Assembly: GCF_028623165.1 (NCBI RefSeq)
Contig: NZ_CP117768.1
Location: 558,001 to 622,000 of the forward strand
Origin: Nostoc sp. UHCC 0926
GTDB taxonomy: Bacteria; Cyanobacteriota; Cyanobacteriia; Cyanobacteriales; Nostocaceae
Length of the DNA: 64,000 nt
Direction of reading: 5' to 3'
In this document: positions 45,305-53,786 of the stretch, piece by piece
Layout of the letters: each line of letters opens with the position of its first letter
Position numbering within the stretch: the stretch's first letter is position 1
The notes under the pieces: generated by a model
Databases searched by the model: none
Seen by the model: the letters and a program-made list of their open reading frames with translations, nothing else
Told to the model about the DNA's origin: nothing
Made by a program: the position numbers and the translations under genes

Positions 45305-46453
45305 TTAAGGCAGAAATAAATCTGATTCAGGAAAATCCTGATCTAATTTTTGCTGAATGTATAAGAAAGAGTCAATTGCATGGATTAGAGATGTAACTTC
45401 GTTTGTAACTTGTCTTAGTGAATTATCTCTATCTTGACGTAGTTTTTCTAGTCTTCCTTTTTCATGTTTTCTGTATCCTGCAAAAAGGATCTCATCTAAT
45501 TTACTAAGAAAAATTTTAGTTAACTTAATACCTTCAGTGGCCGGATTAGGGAGTAATTCTCCTAATACAGTATCCAAAAGCAAATCAACACTGAACTGTA
45601 AACCGGAAAGCCATGATTTTTCTGTTTCTACATTTTGAGTTTCCAGATTTTTCTTTATTCGTTCAATTTCTTTTTGATTAGCTTTAACAGCATCAATTAG
45701 CACACAAGCGAAAGGTACTTCAAGTTGAAAAGGACGAGGAACTCCATTAGGTATTTTTTGCATACCCTTACCATCAATTTGAGGAGTTGCAAAATTAAAA
45801 CCAACTGCACTAACTGGAATTAATCTCACTGGAGAACCTTCCTCATTTCGGCTGCGGACTATTTGTTTGAACTGAGGAATATTGACTAAGTAATTTCTTA
45901 TATCTTTGAGACTATATTGATTATTTACAAGTAAATCCCATTTACTAATTACAAAATTAATTGGTACTTTACATTTTTCTATATACCTTAAAATACTTGG
46001 TAAATCTTCGTTGAGAAAGGAATCAGCTTGAAATTTATTTTTGCCATTCAAGCAAGCAAGGATTTTTTGTCCATCCAAAAGACCCAAGATACTATCAGCT
46101 TTTTTAACTATATTTTGAAATTCGGTGTCTTTCTCATCTATGTCAATTAAGCGACCTCCAGCATAGTCAAAGTAAGCAAACTGACATGCTGCATAGTTAT
46201 CAAGTGTTGGAGTCTTGACACGGCAGGTATAAGTCCACTCGTTCACCTCACTATATCTTGTTCCCGCAGGCCAAGTATCCCCAGTGATTATTTGTGCATA
46301 AATAGCATTAAGTAGTTTTCGCTTTTGCTGATCCTCAACTTCCAAGAAAAAACCATGCTCCCCTTGAATTGCTAGGGCTTTAAACAAACTAGCCAAGAAT
46401 ACAGTCTTACCTGCACCCGATGCCCCTAGGGTAATGATGTTGTAAGTCTTCAT
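45305..46453 (-). CDS. P-loop GTPase of the QYIDYRT operon (gene 1)
   Basis: This 382-residue paralogue of the gene downstream shows Walker A in IITLGASGAGKTVFLASLF, G3 in YFDYAGG, G4 in INFVISKWDLL and G5-like VRLIPVSAVG. The C-terminal region (about 255-382) is long and helical with coiled-coil character (NQKEIERIKKNLETQNVETE; KGRLEKLRQDRDNSLRQVTN). The two GTPases have the same block order, so one arose by duplication, and they could pair as a heterodimer. It is the first gene of the four-gene operon; an AACAGGT sequence precedes the ATG. The region is AT-rich compared with neighbours, compatible with horizontal origin. Confidence 0.82.
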   Translation of the reverse strand: MKTYNIITLGASGAGKTVFLASLFKALAIQGEHGFFLEVEDQQKRKLLNAIYAQIITGDTWPAGTRYSEVNEWTYTCRVKTPTLDNYAACQFAYFDYAGGRLIDIDEKDTEFQNIVKKADSILGLLDGQKILACLNGKNKFQADSFLNEDLPSILRYIEKCKVPINFVISKWDLLVNNQYSLKDIRNYLVNIPQFKQIVRSRNEEGSPVRLIPVSAVGFNFATPQIDGKGMQKIPNGVPRPFQLEVPFACVLIDAVKANQKEIERIKKNLETQNVETEKSWLSGLQFSVDLLLDTVLGELLPNPATEGIKLTKIFLSKLDEILFAGYRKHEKGRLEKLRQDRDNSLRQVTNEVTSLIHAIDSFLYIQQKLDQDFPESDLFLP

Positions 46454-47156
46454 ACCTGTTCTGGAAATAATTATTTTGTGCCTGTCTATGTATTCTTCAC
46501 ATCCATATACTCACATTACGCATCCTGAAGAAACTGAGTTTATCAACCAGTACTGATAAATGTAGCTTTTTTTACAAAAAACTCTCCTAGTTTTATAACT
46601 GAATTACAAGTGAAATACAGTGCGTTAATCTAAAAAGGATAGTAGTGAGCTATGCTATATTCTTTATCAAAAGTACTTAATAAAATTAAGTATAAATAAA
46701 ACTATAAATTAAGTAAAAATATTTAGAAAAACTTTAACGCAAGTGAGTTGAGATGAGCGGATCACTCGTCACCCATCAGTAACAGTTTAAGGTCATAAAC
46801 AATTTGTCAATAAGCAATAGTGCTTAAAATTATGCTCAGAATCTGAGTAGAAACACAATTTTAAAGCTGGCGCTGCCAAAGGCAGGCCGCTTTGAGTCTA
46901 CGCGTCATATTTAAAGGCATCATTCATCCTTACTCAAAAAACTCGGTACAAAGCTTAATTAGATACTTGATGAAGTGGTTAATTTATAGCCTAATTACTA
47001 TTGAAAAACTGATTTTCTCTTAACCTGTCACGAATGCTTTCTATCTCACAATATAGTATTTTTTGTAATAAATGTTAACCCTATTATTTCTTTAAAGAAA
47101 TAATGTATAGAATATGTAAGTGCAACTTAGGTAATAAAAGATTGAGTAATAAAAAT
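46454..47156. other. Upstream region of the GTPase operon, no gene seen
   Basis: This AT-rich 700-bp gap contains no ORF with coding character. A short patch (46861-46905: GCTGGCGCTGCCAAAGGCAG) resembles a dispersed repeat fragment. The operon promoter presumably lies between 46460 and 46750, but several AT-rich hexamers are possible and none stands out. Confidence 0.4.
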
Positions 47157-47184
47157 GGTGCGTTAGACAAAGCCATAACGCACC
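47157..47184 (-). terminator. Terminator downstream of lysS
   Basis: On the minus strand GGTGCGTTA pairs with TAACGCACC over a 10-base loop and is followed by ATTTTTATTACTC. It lies 25 bp after the lysS stop, suiting an intrinsic terminator. The GGTGCGTTA word is also common as a dispersed palindrome. Confidence 0.6.
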
Positions 47185-47209
47185 CTACTGTTGAATGGTA
47201 CTTACTATC

Positions 47210-48895
47210 TCAACTCAATTGTTCATACTTAAATTTCCCTTTAATAAACTTGTTAAAGTATTGACCTTTAGACGGTGCATTGTCTAAGTCTACCTTGACA
47301 CTAGGAGGTACTTTGAAATACTCGTAAACACTTCCACTATCAAATTCAATAGTCAGTGTTTGAGTTTTTGGATCATAGCTAAATTGCTTAATAACGCTGC
47401 CTTCAGGCTTGAGTAGAGGGAAGGCGATCGCATCCCGAATACTGGCACAATCAGTTAATAACATTACCAACCGATCAATCCCAATCCCTAAACCACCTGT
47501 AGGCGGCATTCCATATTCAAGGGCTGTCAAAAAGTCTTCATCTACGCCTTGTGCTTCCAAATCGCCAGCAGCTTTTCTTTCAGCTTGGGCTTCTAAGCGT
47601 TCTCTTTGCTCAATGGGATCGGTAAGTTCTGAGAAGCTGTTACCAGTTTCTCGCCCTACTATAAATAACTCAAATCTTTCCACCAAACCAGGTTGAGAAC
47701 GGTGGGGTTTTGCTAACGGCGAAATTTCTACAGGGTAATCAATTACAAAGGTAGGTTGAATTAAATTGGCTTCTACTTTCTCTTCAAAAGCTAAATTCAG
47801 TAACTTCCCAATTGATTGGGCTTCATCTACACCAGGAATCGCAGCATTTTTACTTGCTGTTTTTGCTTCTTCCAAAGTTTGGAAAGAATTAAAATCCAAA
47901 CCCGTAACTTCTTTAACTAAATCGTGCATTGTCACCCGCCGCCAAGGTGGTGTTAAATCTATAGGTTCCCCTTGGTAAGTGATTTCCAGCGTGCCGAGTA
48001 CCTCTTGGGCGACAGTAGTAATAATCCCCTCAGTCAGCGCCATCATATCGTTGTAGTCGGCGTAGGCTTGGTAAACTTCAATCGTTGTAAATTCGGGATT
48101 GTGTCGAGTCGAAATTCCCTCATTGCGGAAAACCCGCCCCAATTCAAACACCTTTTCAAAACCACCCACAATCAACCGTTTGAGATGAAGTTCTGTGGCA
48201 ATTCGTAGATACAACTCCATTTCTAAAGTGTTGTGGTAGGTGATAAATGGACGCGCATCTGCACCCCCAGTCTCACTTTGCAAAACCGGTGTTTCAATTT
48301 CCAGAAAATCCCGTTCTTCTAAATAGCGACGGATACCAGCAGTAATTTGGGCGCGACGGCGGAAAGTTTGCCGCACTTCCGGGTTAACAATCAAGTCAAC
48401 GTAGCGCTGACGGTAGCGCTTGGCAACATCCGTTAATCCATGCCACTTGTCGGGTAGGGGCAACAGGGATTTAGTGAGGATAGTATATTGTTTAACGTAG
48501 ACAGATAATTCGCCCTTTTCAGTCCGTTTAATAGTACCTTTGGCTCCCAGGATGTCGCCTGCATCTGTGAGTTGTTTCAAGTGATTAAAGGCATCAGCAT
48601 CAATATCTGCCATGCTTTCTTGGATGCGATTTTTATCCAGATAAAGCTGAATTGTGCCGGTTTCATCTTGCAAAGTGAAGAAAGCCAATTTACCGAAAAC
48701 GCGACGCGCCATAATGCGTCCGGCTATAGCAACTTCTAAATCAACTTCTTCACCGCTGGGTAAATCGGCAAACTTTTCTTGCAACTGCGCTGCATGATGG
48801 GTAGATTCCCAACGATAGGCATAGGGATTAGTCCCTAGCTGCTTGAGTTGTTCTACTTTCTCCAGCCTTGCGGCTCGGATATCTTCTTCCGACAT
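47210..48895 (-). CDS. lysS: Lysyl-tRNA synthetase (class II) with C-terminal KTSC domain
   Basis: LysS charges tRNA-Lys. Of 561 residues, the first ~500 are a normal class II enzyme: an OB-fold anticodon domain ([26 protein letters not shown]), motif 2 in [15 protein letters not shown] and motif 3 in [16 protein letters not shown]. The last ~60 residues ([55 protein letters not shown]) are a KTSC domain, a small domain usually found alone and thought to bind nucleic acid or other proteins. The fused tail makes the protein longer than the usual ~500 residues. ATG 48895. Confidence 0.95.
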   Translation of the reverse strand: MSEEDIRAARLEKVEQLKQLGTNPYAYRWESTHHAAQLQEKFADLPSGEEVDLEVAIAGRIMARRVFGKLAFFTLQDETGTIQLYLDKNRIQESMADIDADAFNHLKQLTDAGDILGAKGTIKRTEKGELSVYVKQYTILTKSLLPLPDKWHGLTDVAKRYRQRYVDLIVNPEVRQTFRRRAQITAGIRRYLEERDFLEIETPVLQSETGGADARPFITYHNTLEMELYLRIATELHLKRLIVGGFEKVFELGRVFRNEGISTRHNPEFTTIEVYQAYADYNDMMALTEGIITTVAQEVLGTLEITYQGEPIDLTPPWRRVTMHDLVKEVTGLDFNSFQTLEEAKTASKNAAIPGVDEAQSIGKLLNLAFEEKVEANLIQPTFVIDYPVEISPLAKPHRSQPGLVERFELFIVGRETGNSFSELTDPIEQRERLEAQAERKAAGDLEAQGVDEDFLTALEYGMPPTGGLGIGIDRLVMLLTDCASIRDAIAFPLLKPEGSVIKQFSYDPKTQTLTIEFDSGSVYEYFKVPPSVKVDLDNAPSKGQYFNKFIKGKFKYEQLS

Positions 48896-48993
48896 GGTAA
48901 CGAACTAAAGAGGGCAAGATTAATTATAGATGCTGCAAAAGTTGACAGTAAAAGATATTTGCGCTTGAAAATGCGATCGCCAAACCAAATACA

Positions 48994-49147
48994 ATGACAC
49001 AAACTAAAGTGCGCTTGTGGACTGTAAACGAATATCACCGGATGTTTCAAACGGGTATTATTACAGAGGATGAACGGGTAGAACTCCTTGATGGGCAAGT
49101 TATCCCTATGAGTGCCATAAATCCCCCCATGCAGCAACAACGCTGTG
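48994..49147 (+). pseudogene. Uma2-type (DUF820) nuclease-like gene, 3' part lost
   Basis: The frame starts MTQTKVRLWTVNEYHRMFQT and GIITEDERVELLDGQVIPMS, a typical N-terminus of the Uma2/DUF820 family of restriction-endonuclease-fold proteins that are abundant in cyanobacteria. After AINPP the homology ends, and a miniature element begins at 49148. The remaining two thirds, including the catalytic PD-(D/E)xK part, are absent. It is a dead fragment. Confidence 0.8.
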
Positions 49148-49303
49148 GGGAGCATCCCAAATGTGCAAAAACCTTGATAGCCCTCATCCCCTAACCCCTT
49201 CTCCCATGCTTGGGAGAAGAGGAATTTCTCCCCTCTCCCACGTTTGGGAGAGGGGCTGAGGGTGAGGGAAGAGAGTTAACATTAGCAAAATTGGGATGCT
49301 CCC
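49148..49303. mobile_element. Miniature inverted-repeat element (GGGAGCATCCCAA ends, 156 bp)
   Basis: GGGAGCATCCCAA (49148-49160) is repeated in inverse at 49291-49303. The interior is made of CTCTCCCA..TGGGAGAGG palindromes and CTCATCCCCTAACCCCTT. It sits exactly where the Uma2 gene breaks off. No clear target duplication is seen, probably because the right flank is another repeated unit. Confidence 0.65.
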
Positions 49304-49311
49304 TCTAAAGA

Positions 49312-49481
49312 GGACTAAATATAAGATTTTAAGCGATGTCGATGGCTAAACTTTGTATGTTAGGGAAAATTTCAGTCCACTTGAGTGGACAGTAGCTCTG
49401 AGCCGCTGAACTTAAGTTATGGTCGGGATGTAGGTCAACGTGACAGTTAGATTGTTACAAAAATGTAGGTAATGACAAGCC
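49312..49481 (+). ncRNA. Candidate structured RNA or degenerate element, copy 2 of 2
   Basis: This 170-bp segment matches 31436-31603 in block order and orientation (GGACTAAATA, ATTTTAAGCGATGT, TTAAGTTATGG, GGGATGT, GTTACA, AATGTAGGTAATGACAAGCC). It has a clear TCCACTTGAGTGGA hairpin within a TTCAG..CTGAA stem. Conserved ends and different but foldable middles suggest RNA or a mobile-element end. Its position next to a miniature element supports a mobile origin. Identity not established. Confidence 0.4.
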
Positions 49482-49565
49482 TTGTGCAACGTTAACACTC
49501 AGCACTGATTGCTTTGCACTGTTTCGATGAGACATCTACAGGAATTTACTCTACAAATAAAACCT

Positions 49566-49991
49566 TTATTTCTGCTCCACTTTTAGCGAATGCCTAGATG
49601 AAACAGCCTTTATTTTCAAGTTAGTAAATTGCACGATCGCCTTTACCAATTCTTGCTGTTCTGGTTGCAAATTCAGTTTTACTAGGGCTTGATTGATATT
49701 ATTACCAGCCCGGAGATTATGAGTAAGTTGGGCACGTTGCGATGAGTTTAAAACTGCCTCAATTTCCCTATTTCTTCTCTGACGCACAGCCTGGAGTTGT
49801 TGGCTTTGTAAGGGAGTCAGGTTAATTTTCGACGAAGTGGAGTAGCTTGTAGTTTTGGTAGTTTGGGTGAAAATGACACCAGAAGTAGTATGGAGTTGAA
49901 CGGGTGCAGCTAAGGCAATTCCTGGCATTAAAAGGAAAATAGCTAGAATAACAGCGAACACAGAAAGCCGTTTTATCAAGTGAATTGCCAT
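49566..49991 (-). CDS. Small exported protein, Spy/CpxP-like
   Basis: This 141-residue protein has a signal peptide (about 1-29, ending GIALAAP). The helical mature region contains the LTPLQSQQLQAVRQRRNREI stretch and LNLQPEQQELVKAIVQFTN. The paired 'LTxxQ' helices resemble Spy/CpxP periplasmic chaperones, but the match is weak. It is likely periplasmic. A single gene, it ends 226 bp after the last of the repeat elements. Confidence 0.6.
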   Translation of the reverse strand: MAIHLIKRLSVFAVILAIFLLMPGIALAAPVQLHTTSGVIFTQTTKTTSYSTSSKINLTPLQSQQLQAVRQRRNREIEAVLNSSQRAQLTHNLRAGNNINQALVKLNLQPEQQELVKAIVQFTNLKIKAVSSRHSLKVEQK

Positions 49992-50217
49992 ATTCAGAAA
50001 TGCCTACATCTAATTTAATACTGAGATATAGTTAAGCAATTTTCAAGTCTTAATTTTGAATCTTGATTCATCCCACCCCCAAGAGTGCGTTAACGTGGTA
50101 TAATTACCATCTGGCATCAATATAAAGTAGGGTAAGCACTATTTACTAATAGCGAAAATATCCATTTTGATACTTGTGCCAGCGCCCGCCCTACGGTGAT
50201 TGCTCATTAATTACGAA

Positions 50218-51189
50218 TTACGAATTAGTATCAGGTCTTTTCATTCTGTCGATTTCTCGTTGTAATTCTTCAATTTGACGGCGCAAAGTTTCTGTTTCAT
50301 TTGCAGAAGATTCTGCTGCAACATTTACTGATCCGGAAGCAGGCGATCGCTGATAATTTCCTCGGCGAATTTGCTGGTATTCTTCAGATATTGCCCACGC
50401 CCGTAAGTAATGCAAGCGTTCAACTGGGAAAGGATGGCTCAACATCATACCCTGAGCGCCATTGTACATTAAGAATTTATACACCTGATTCAGTCCATCT
50501 TCATCGAGTGCCTGATAATTTTCTGACTGCTTGATAAACTCTTGTAAACTACATTCATTGGCATATTTGTTACTACCGCCAGAGAGTTTCATCATCGTTG
50601 ACATCACGGGATTTAAGTCATCCATCACCAGTAGTGCGGCACGATCTGACGATAACTCGGCTTTCCGCCGCCACTCAAAAAAGGCGTAAATCAAGCCTTG
50701 TGTTACAAGATTACCGATGCCGAAGGTCAATTCTCCCAAGGCAGAAGCAGCACTCATCGCCCACATCGCCATTTGAATTAAAATAGTATGACCACATTTA
50801 ATATGCCCCAGTTCATGGGCTAGCACCGCCCGAATTTCGGCTTCGTCTAGTAAGTCTAGTATCCCTGTATTTATGACTATGTAAGGATTCTCTTGCCCCA
50901 GCGCATAACTATTTGCTTGGGGATTTTGCGAGACAAACAATGTAGGTTCTGGGTAAATGTCCAAATCTCGGACGCTTTCCCGAAACATCTGGTAAATAGT
51001 GGAATATTGACGCGGCCCGACTTGGATGGTGTTACCCATTAGATAGACTAATTGAGGGCGTTCGTAGATAAATTCCACAAATTTACGAGCGATTAAATCA
51101 AATCCCGGCAAATTTCGTAAAGCTTGCTCGGCTTGGCGATCTAGTGGATGCCTAAAGGCTTCGCTGGAAATTCCTGTGTAAGTTGGCAT
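50218..51189 (-). CDS. M48 family metalloprotease
   Basis: This 323-residue protease has the zinc motif HELGH in AVLAHELGHIKCGHT and the downstream Glu ligand in KAELSSDRAAL. Hydrophobic segments around the motif (MAMWAMSAASALGELTFGIG and LVTQGLIYAFFEWR) suggest membrane association. The C-terminal ~40 residues (SSANETETLRRQIEELQREIDRM) form a short coiled coil. It is related to HtpX-like/Ste24-like enzymes of cyanobacteria. ATG 51189 (MPTYTGISSEAFRHPLDRQA). The substrate is not known. Confidence 0.9.
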   Translation of the reverse strand: MPTYTGISSEAFRHPLDRQAEQALRNLPGFDLIARKFVEFIYERPQLVYLMGNTIQVGPRQYSTIYQMFRESVRDLDIYPEPTLFVSQNPQANSYALGQENPYIVINTGILDLLDEAEIRAVLAHELGHIKCGHTILIQMAMWAMSAASALGELTFGIGNLVTQGLIYAFFEWRRKAELSSDRAALLVMDDLNPVMSTMMKLSGGSNKYANECSLQEFIKQSENYQALDEDGLNQVYKFLMYNGAQGMMLSHPFPVERLHYLRAWAISEEYQQIRRGNYQRSPASGSVNVAAESSANETETLRRQIEELQREIDRMKRPDTNS

Positions 51190-51333
51190 AATTCAGGGTA
51201 TTGGGTCAGTGAACACTTATTAGTGAACAGTTATCAATAAACAGTCTATTAACTGGTAACTGAGAACTGAGAACTGAATAATAGAAATGGGGCAATTGGA
51301 AGTAAAAGTCACTTTGTATGGAATTAAAAGCGT

Positions 51334-52938
51334 GTGATTGAGGCAGAAGTTCATTTGTCACTACATAACTTTTTGCGATCGCAGGCGGGGTTCCCTTCCT
51401 GGCCCCATCATTTGACGATGGCACGGTTGGTAGCACGCGCCTTGCGCCTGGGACGTAGTGCCCTAATTCAAGTAGGGGCGGTTTGTGGCTATCAAGGGCG
51501 GTATCGCACCAGTTTCGTAGCATCAGCCCTAATGTGGCATGGCCCTGTAATTATTGTTGCTCAAGAAGCGGTGCAGCAACTTCTGCTACAGGTAGAAATT
51601 CCCCGTCTACAGCAGTGGCTACCAGCCAACAAATCGATTAGAACAGGTGACGCTTGGCCTGATGCTGAGTTTCAAGGGCTACTGTTGACCTCCCCGGAAG
51701 CTTGGTTAAGAGGACAATTTGCTGGTGGCGATCGCTTTCCCCAAGGCATCCCTACAATTATTGATGGGGTAGATGATCTCGAAGATTGGGTGCGTCATCA
51801 ACTTACCCAAGATATTCAACCCCATGATTGGGATCAACTCATGCTAGCTTGTCCAAACCAAGCTGAGGCAATTAGCGAAGCACGGATACAATTAACACAC
51901 GAACTTTTTCAGCATCCTGTCAATCCTTATGAGTGCTATCTAATTTCCCAGCCAGAAATAGAGATTTTAAGCCGTCTCTATTCTGCTTTAGAGTCAGTAC
52001 AAGCACTGCCAGAACCTTGGAAACAATTCTGGCAGCAATTACAAATCCTTGATGAAAATCTTTCCCCCCCTGCCTCACGGCAGTTGCTACAACGCGGGGA
52101 GGCAGCGCAACGCACTGCCTTCCCTCCTCTCTTCTGGGCGACTATTGCCCATCGACAAGGTTTATTTTCTTTGCACTACGCCCCAATGGAATTAGGGGAA
52201 ATCCTCTCGCCCATTTGGCAGCGACAACCAGTAGTTTTAATTGGCAGCGCCATAGAACCGGAAACTGATGCTCCTCTTTTCCGACAGCGCCTGGGTTTGG
52301 ACGATTTAACTTGTCTGAATTTCTCTTCGGAAAATCAAGCAGAAGCAATTCAACTGTATGTACCCTATAAATTGCCCTTACCTAACACACCAGAATTTCA
52401 AGCGGCATTTATTCACAAAGTCCGCACACTGGTTTGTCTAAGTGCTACAGCACCAGGATTAACGGTTGTCTTGGTGGGGGATGTACCACTCAAGTCTCAA
52501 GTGGCGACAATTCTGGCCTCAGAGTTTGGTTCGCGGGTGCAAGTAGAAAAAACTTGTTTAGATGAAAATGGGATTTTGATTAGCGGTTGGGAATTTTGGC
52601 GAGAACATCAACGAGTTTTGCCAGCACCTCATTTGTTAATTATTGCTACTTTACCCCTACCATCTTTGGAAAATCCCCTAGTAGCTGGTAGGGTAGCTCG
52701 TTATAAGCGATCGCATCAAGATTGGTTCCGTTTATATTTGTTGCCAGCGGCCTTGAATGAATTACAAAGAGCGATCGCTCCAGTCAGAGAAAGTCAAGGC
52801 ATTGTTGCTTTACTTGATAGTCGTGTAGTTAATCGTAGCTACGGCGCTCAAATTCTTGCTGCCTTAAGTCCTCTGGCACGGATTAACTATCTCGATCCAA
52901 GCCTGTTTTCTAATACTAGTGAAGAAAATTCCGCTTAA
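51334..52938 (+). CDS. DinG-like helicase family protein with degenerate ATPase motifs
   Basis: This 534-residue protein matches the cyanobacterial DinG-like group. The C-terminal part has the typical end of the family (ESQGIVALLDSRVVNRSYGAQILAAL) and a strand-switch helicase-like core before it (LTVVLVGDVPLKSQVATILA). Where DinG has a Walker A GxGKT, this protein has QVGAVCGYQGRYRTSF, and where DEAH is expected it has TIIDGVDDLED. The protein is also shorter than DinG (~700). It may be a non-helicase DNA-binding derivative. The start GTG 51334 is the only suitable one and has no clear ribosome-binding site. Confidence 0.75.
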   Translation: MIEAEVHLSLHNFLRSQAGFPSWPHHLTMARLVARALRLGRSALIQVGAVCGYQGRYRTSFVASALMWHGPVIIVAQEAVQQLLLQVEIPRLQQWLPANKSIRTGDAWPDAEFQGLLLTSPEAWLRGQFAGGDRFPQGIPTIIDGVDDLEDWVRHQLTQDIQPHDWDQLMLACPNQAEAISEARIQLTHELFQHPVNPYECYLISQPEIEILSRLYSALESVQALPEPWKQFWQQLQILDENLSPPASRQLLQRGEAAQRTAFPPLFWATIAHRQGLFSLHYAPMELGEILSPIWQRQPVVLIGSAIEPETDAPLFRQRLGLDDLTCLNFSSENQAEAIQLYVPYKLPLPNTPEFQAAFIHKVRTLVCLSATAPGLTVVLVGDVPLKSQVATILASEFGSRVQVEKTCLDENGILISGWEFWREHQRVLPAPHLLIIATLPLPSLENPLVAGRVARYKRSHQDWFRLYLLPAALNELQRAIAPVRESQGIVALLDSRVVNRSYGAQILAALSPLARINYLDPSLFSNTSEENSA

Positions 52939-53053
52939 GGTCATTTGTCACCCAATTTACATTTTATGAAGGTAATGCAATTCATTGCCTCTCTATAGCC
53001 ATGATTCCTGGCAAGATAAATTTAGAACCTAAGTAAAATTTGAGTTGCTGATT

Positions 53054-53269
53054 ATGGGTGAAGCAAAGCGTCGTAAAACCAGACAAGGGGAAACATACGG
53101 TCAAGAGACTCGGATCTTGCCTTGGGTTCCCATCACAAAAGCTCAATCCGAACTATTTGTCAGTTGGACTACTCGTGGTGCCTGGATAGGCATTATCCTT
53201 ATGGCTGTAGGATGGGCAACTATCCGTTTTATCGGCCCAGCCTTCGGTTGGTGGCAAGTAGTCTTCTAA
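53054..53269 (+). CDS. DUF2839 small membrane protein
   Basis: This 71-residue protein starts MGEAKRRKTRQGETYGQE and has one or two hydrophobic segments (GAWIGIILMAVGWATIRFIG). This is the DUF2839 family of cyanobacteria, function unknown. ATG 53054 matches the conserved MGEAKRR N-terminus; the frame extends three codons upstream to a TTG. Confidence 0.85.
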   Translation: MGEAKRRKTRQGETYGQETRILPWVPITKAQSELFVSWTTRGAWIGIILMAVGWATIRFIGPAFGWWQVVF

Positions 53270-53786
53270 ATCTTGCTGTTAGCCTTCTGACTTGGAGAGA
53301 CCTTGAATCTTACTCCCCAACGTTAGTAGGGAACGAGCTGCTTTTGTTAAGTCTCTATTGGACTCAACTGAGAAACGCTATAGAAATATACCAGATAAGG
53401 GGTTTGGCTTAAAACTGATGCAAATTAAATGAGCGATCGCTTGTTTATACTTCAATCCGCTTGGATTAAGCCTTGATCCTCCCTAACCCTCCTTAAAAAA
53501 AAGAGAACTAGAGCAAGCCTTTTTAAGGGGAGCCAGCACGCACGGTCTCCCCAAGTGGATCGACTGGCGTGGGTTGGGGGGATCTTCCTGGGCAAAATAT
53601 CATTAAACCAAGCGGATTAGTTTATCTTGCTTGCTGATTAAAATCCTAACGGGACTGCTTGCTACTTAGTAGTACCCCTGTAGGTACTCTTTCCAATTGG
53701 AATTTTCCCGCAGGTTTAGTCAGTGTATGCTCCACGTCTTGGGTCTATCTTTGTAGTATGTAAAGAAGCACTTTTGACCTGAGATT
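53270..53786. other. Intergenic region with a miniature element
   Basis: The region contains the inverted-repeat element at 53454-53618 and otherwise nothing coding. The promoter of the peptidase gene probably lies around 53690-53770. Confidence 0.45.
53454..53618. mobile_element. Miniature inverted-repeat element (AATCCGCTTGG ends, 165 bp)
   Basis: AATCCGCTTGGATTAA at the left is matched by AATCCGCTTGGTTTAA read from the right end (53603-53618). The interior includes CCTCCCTAACCCTCCTTAAA and GGGGAGCC..GGTCTCCCC palindromic parts. No ORF and no clear target duplication. The AATCCGCTTGG word is typical of dispersed Nostoc repeats. Confidence 0.6.

Noticed and set aside
51340..51370. TTCATTTGTCACTACAT as a possible transposon right end matching the array at 15.5 kb
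   Set aside because: It is a single weak match at the start of the DinG-like coding frame, with no repeated motif. Likewise TCATTTGTCACCC at 52941 stands alone.
51206..51523. 105-codon minus-strand frame opposite the DinG-like gene start
   Set aside because: It is a shadow frame overlapping the 5' end of the well-supported plus-strand gene, with no homology.
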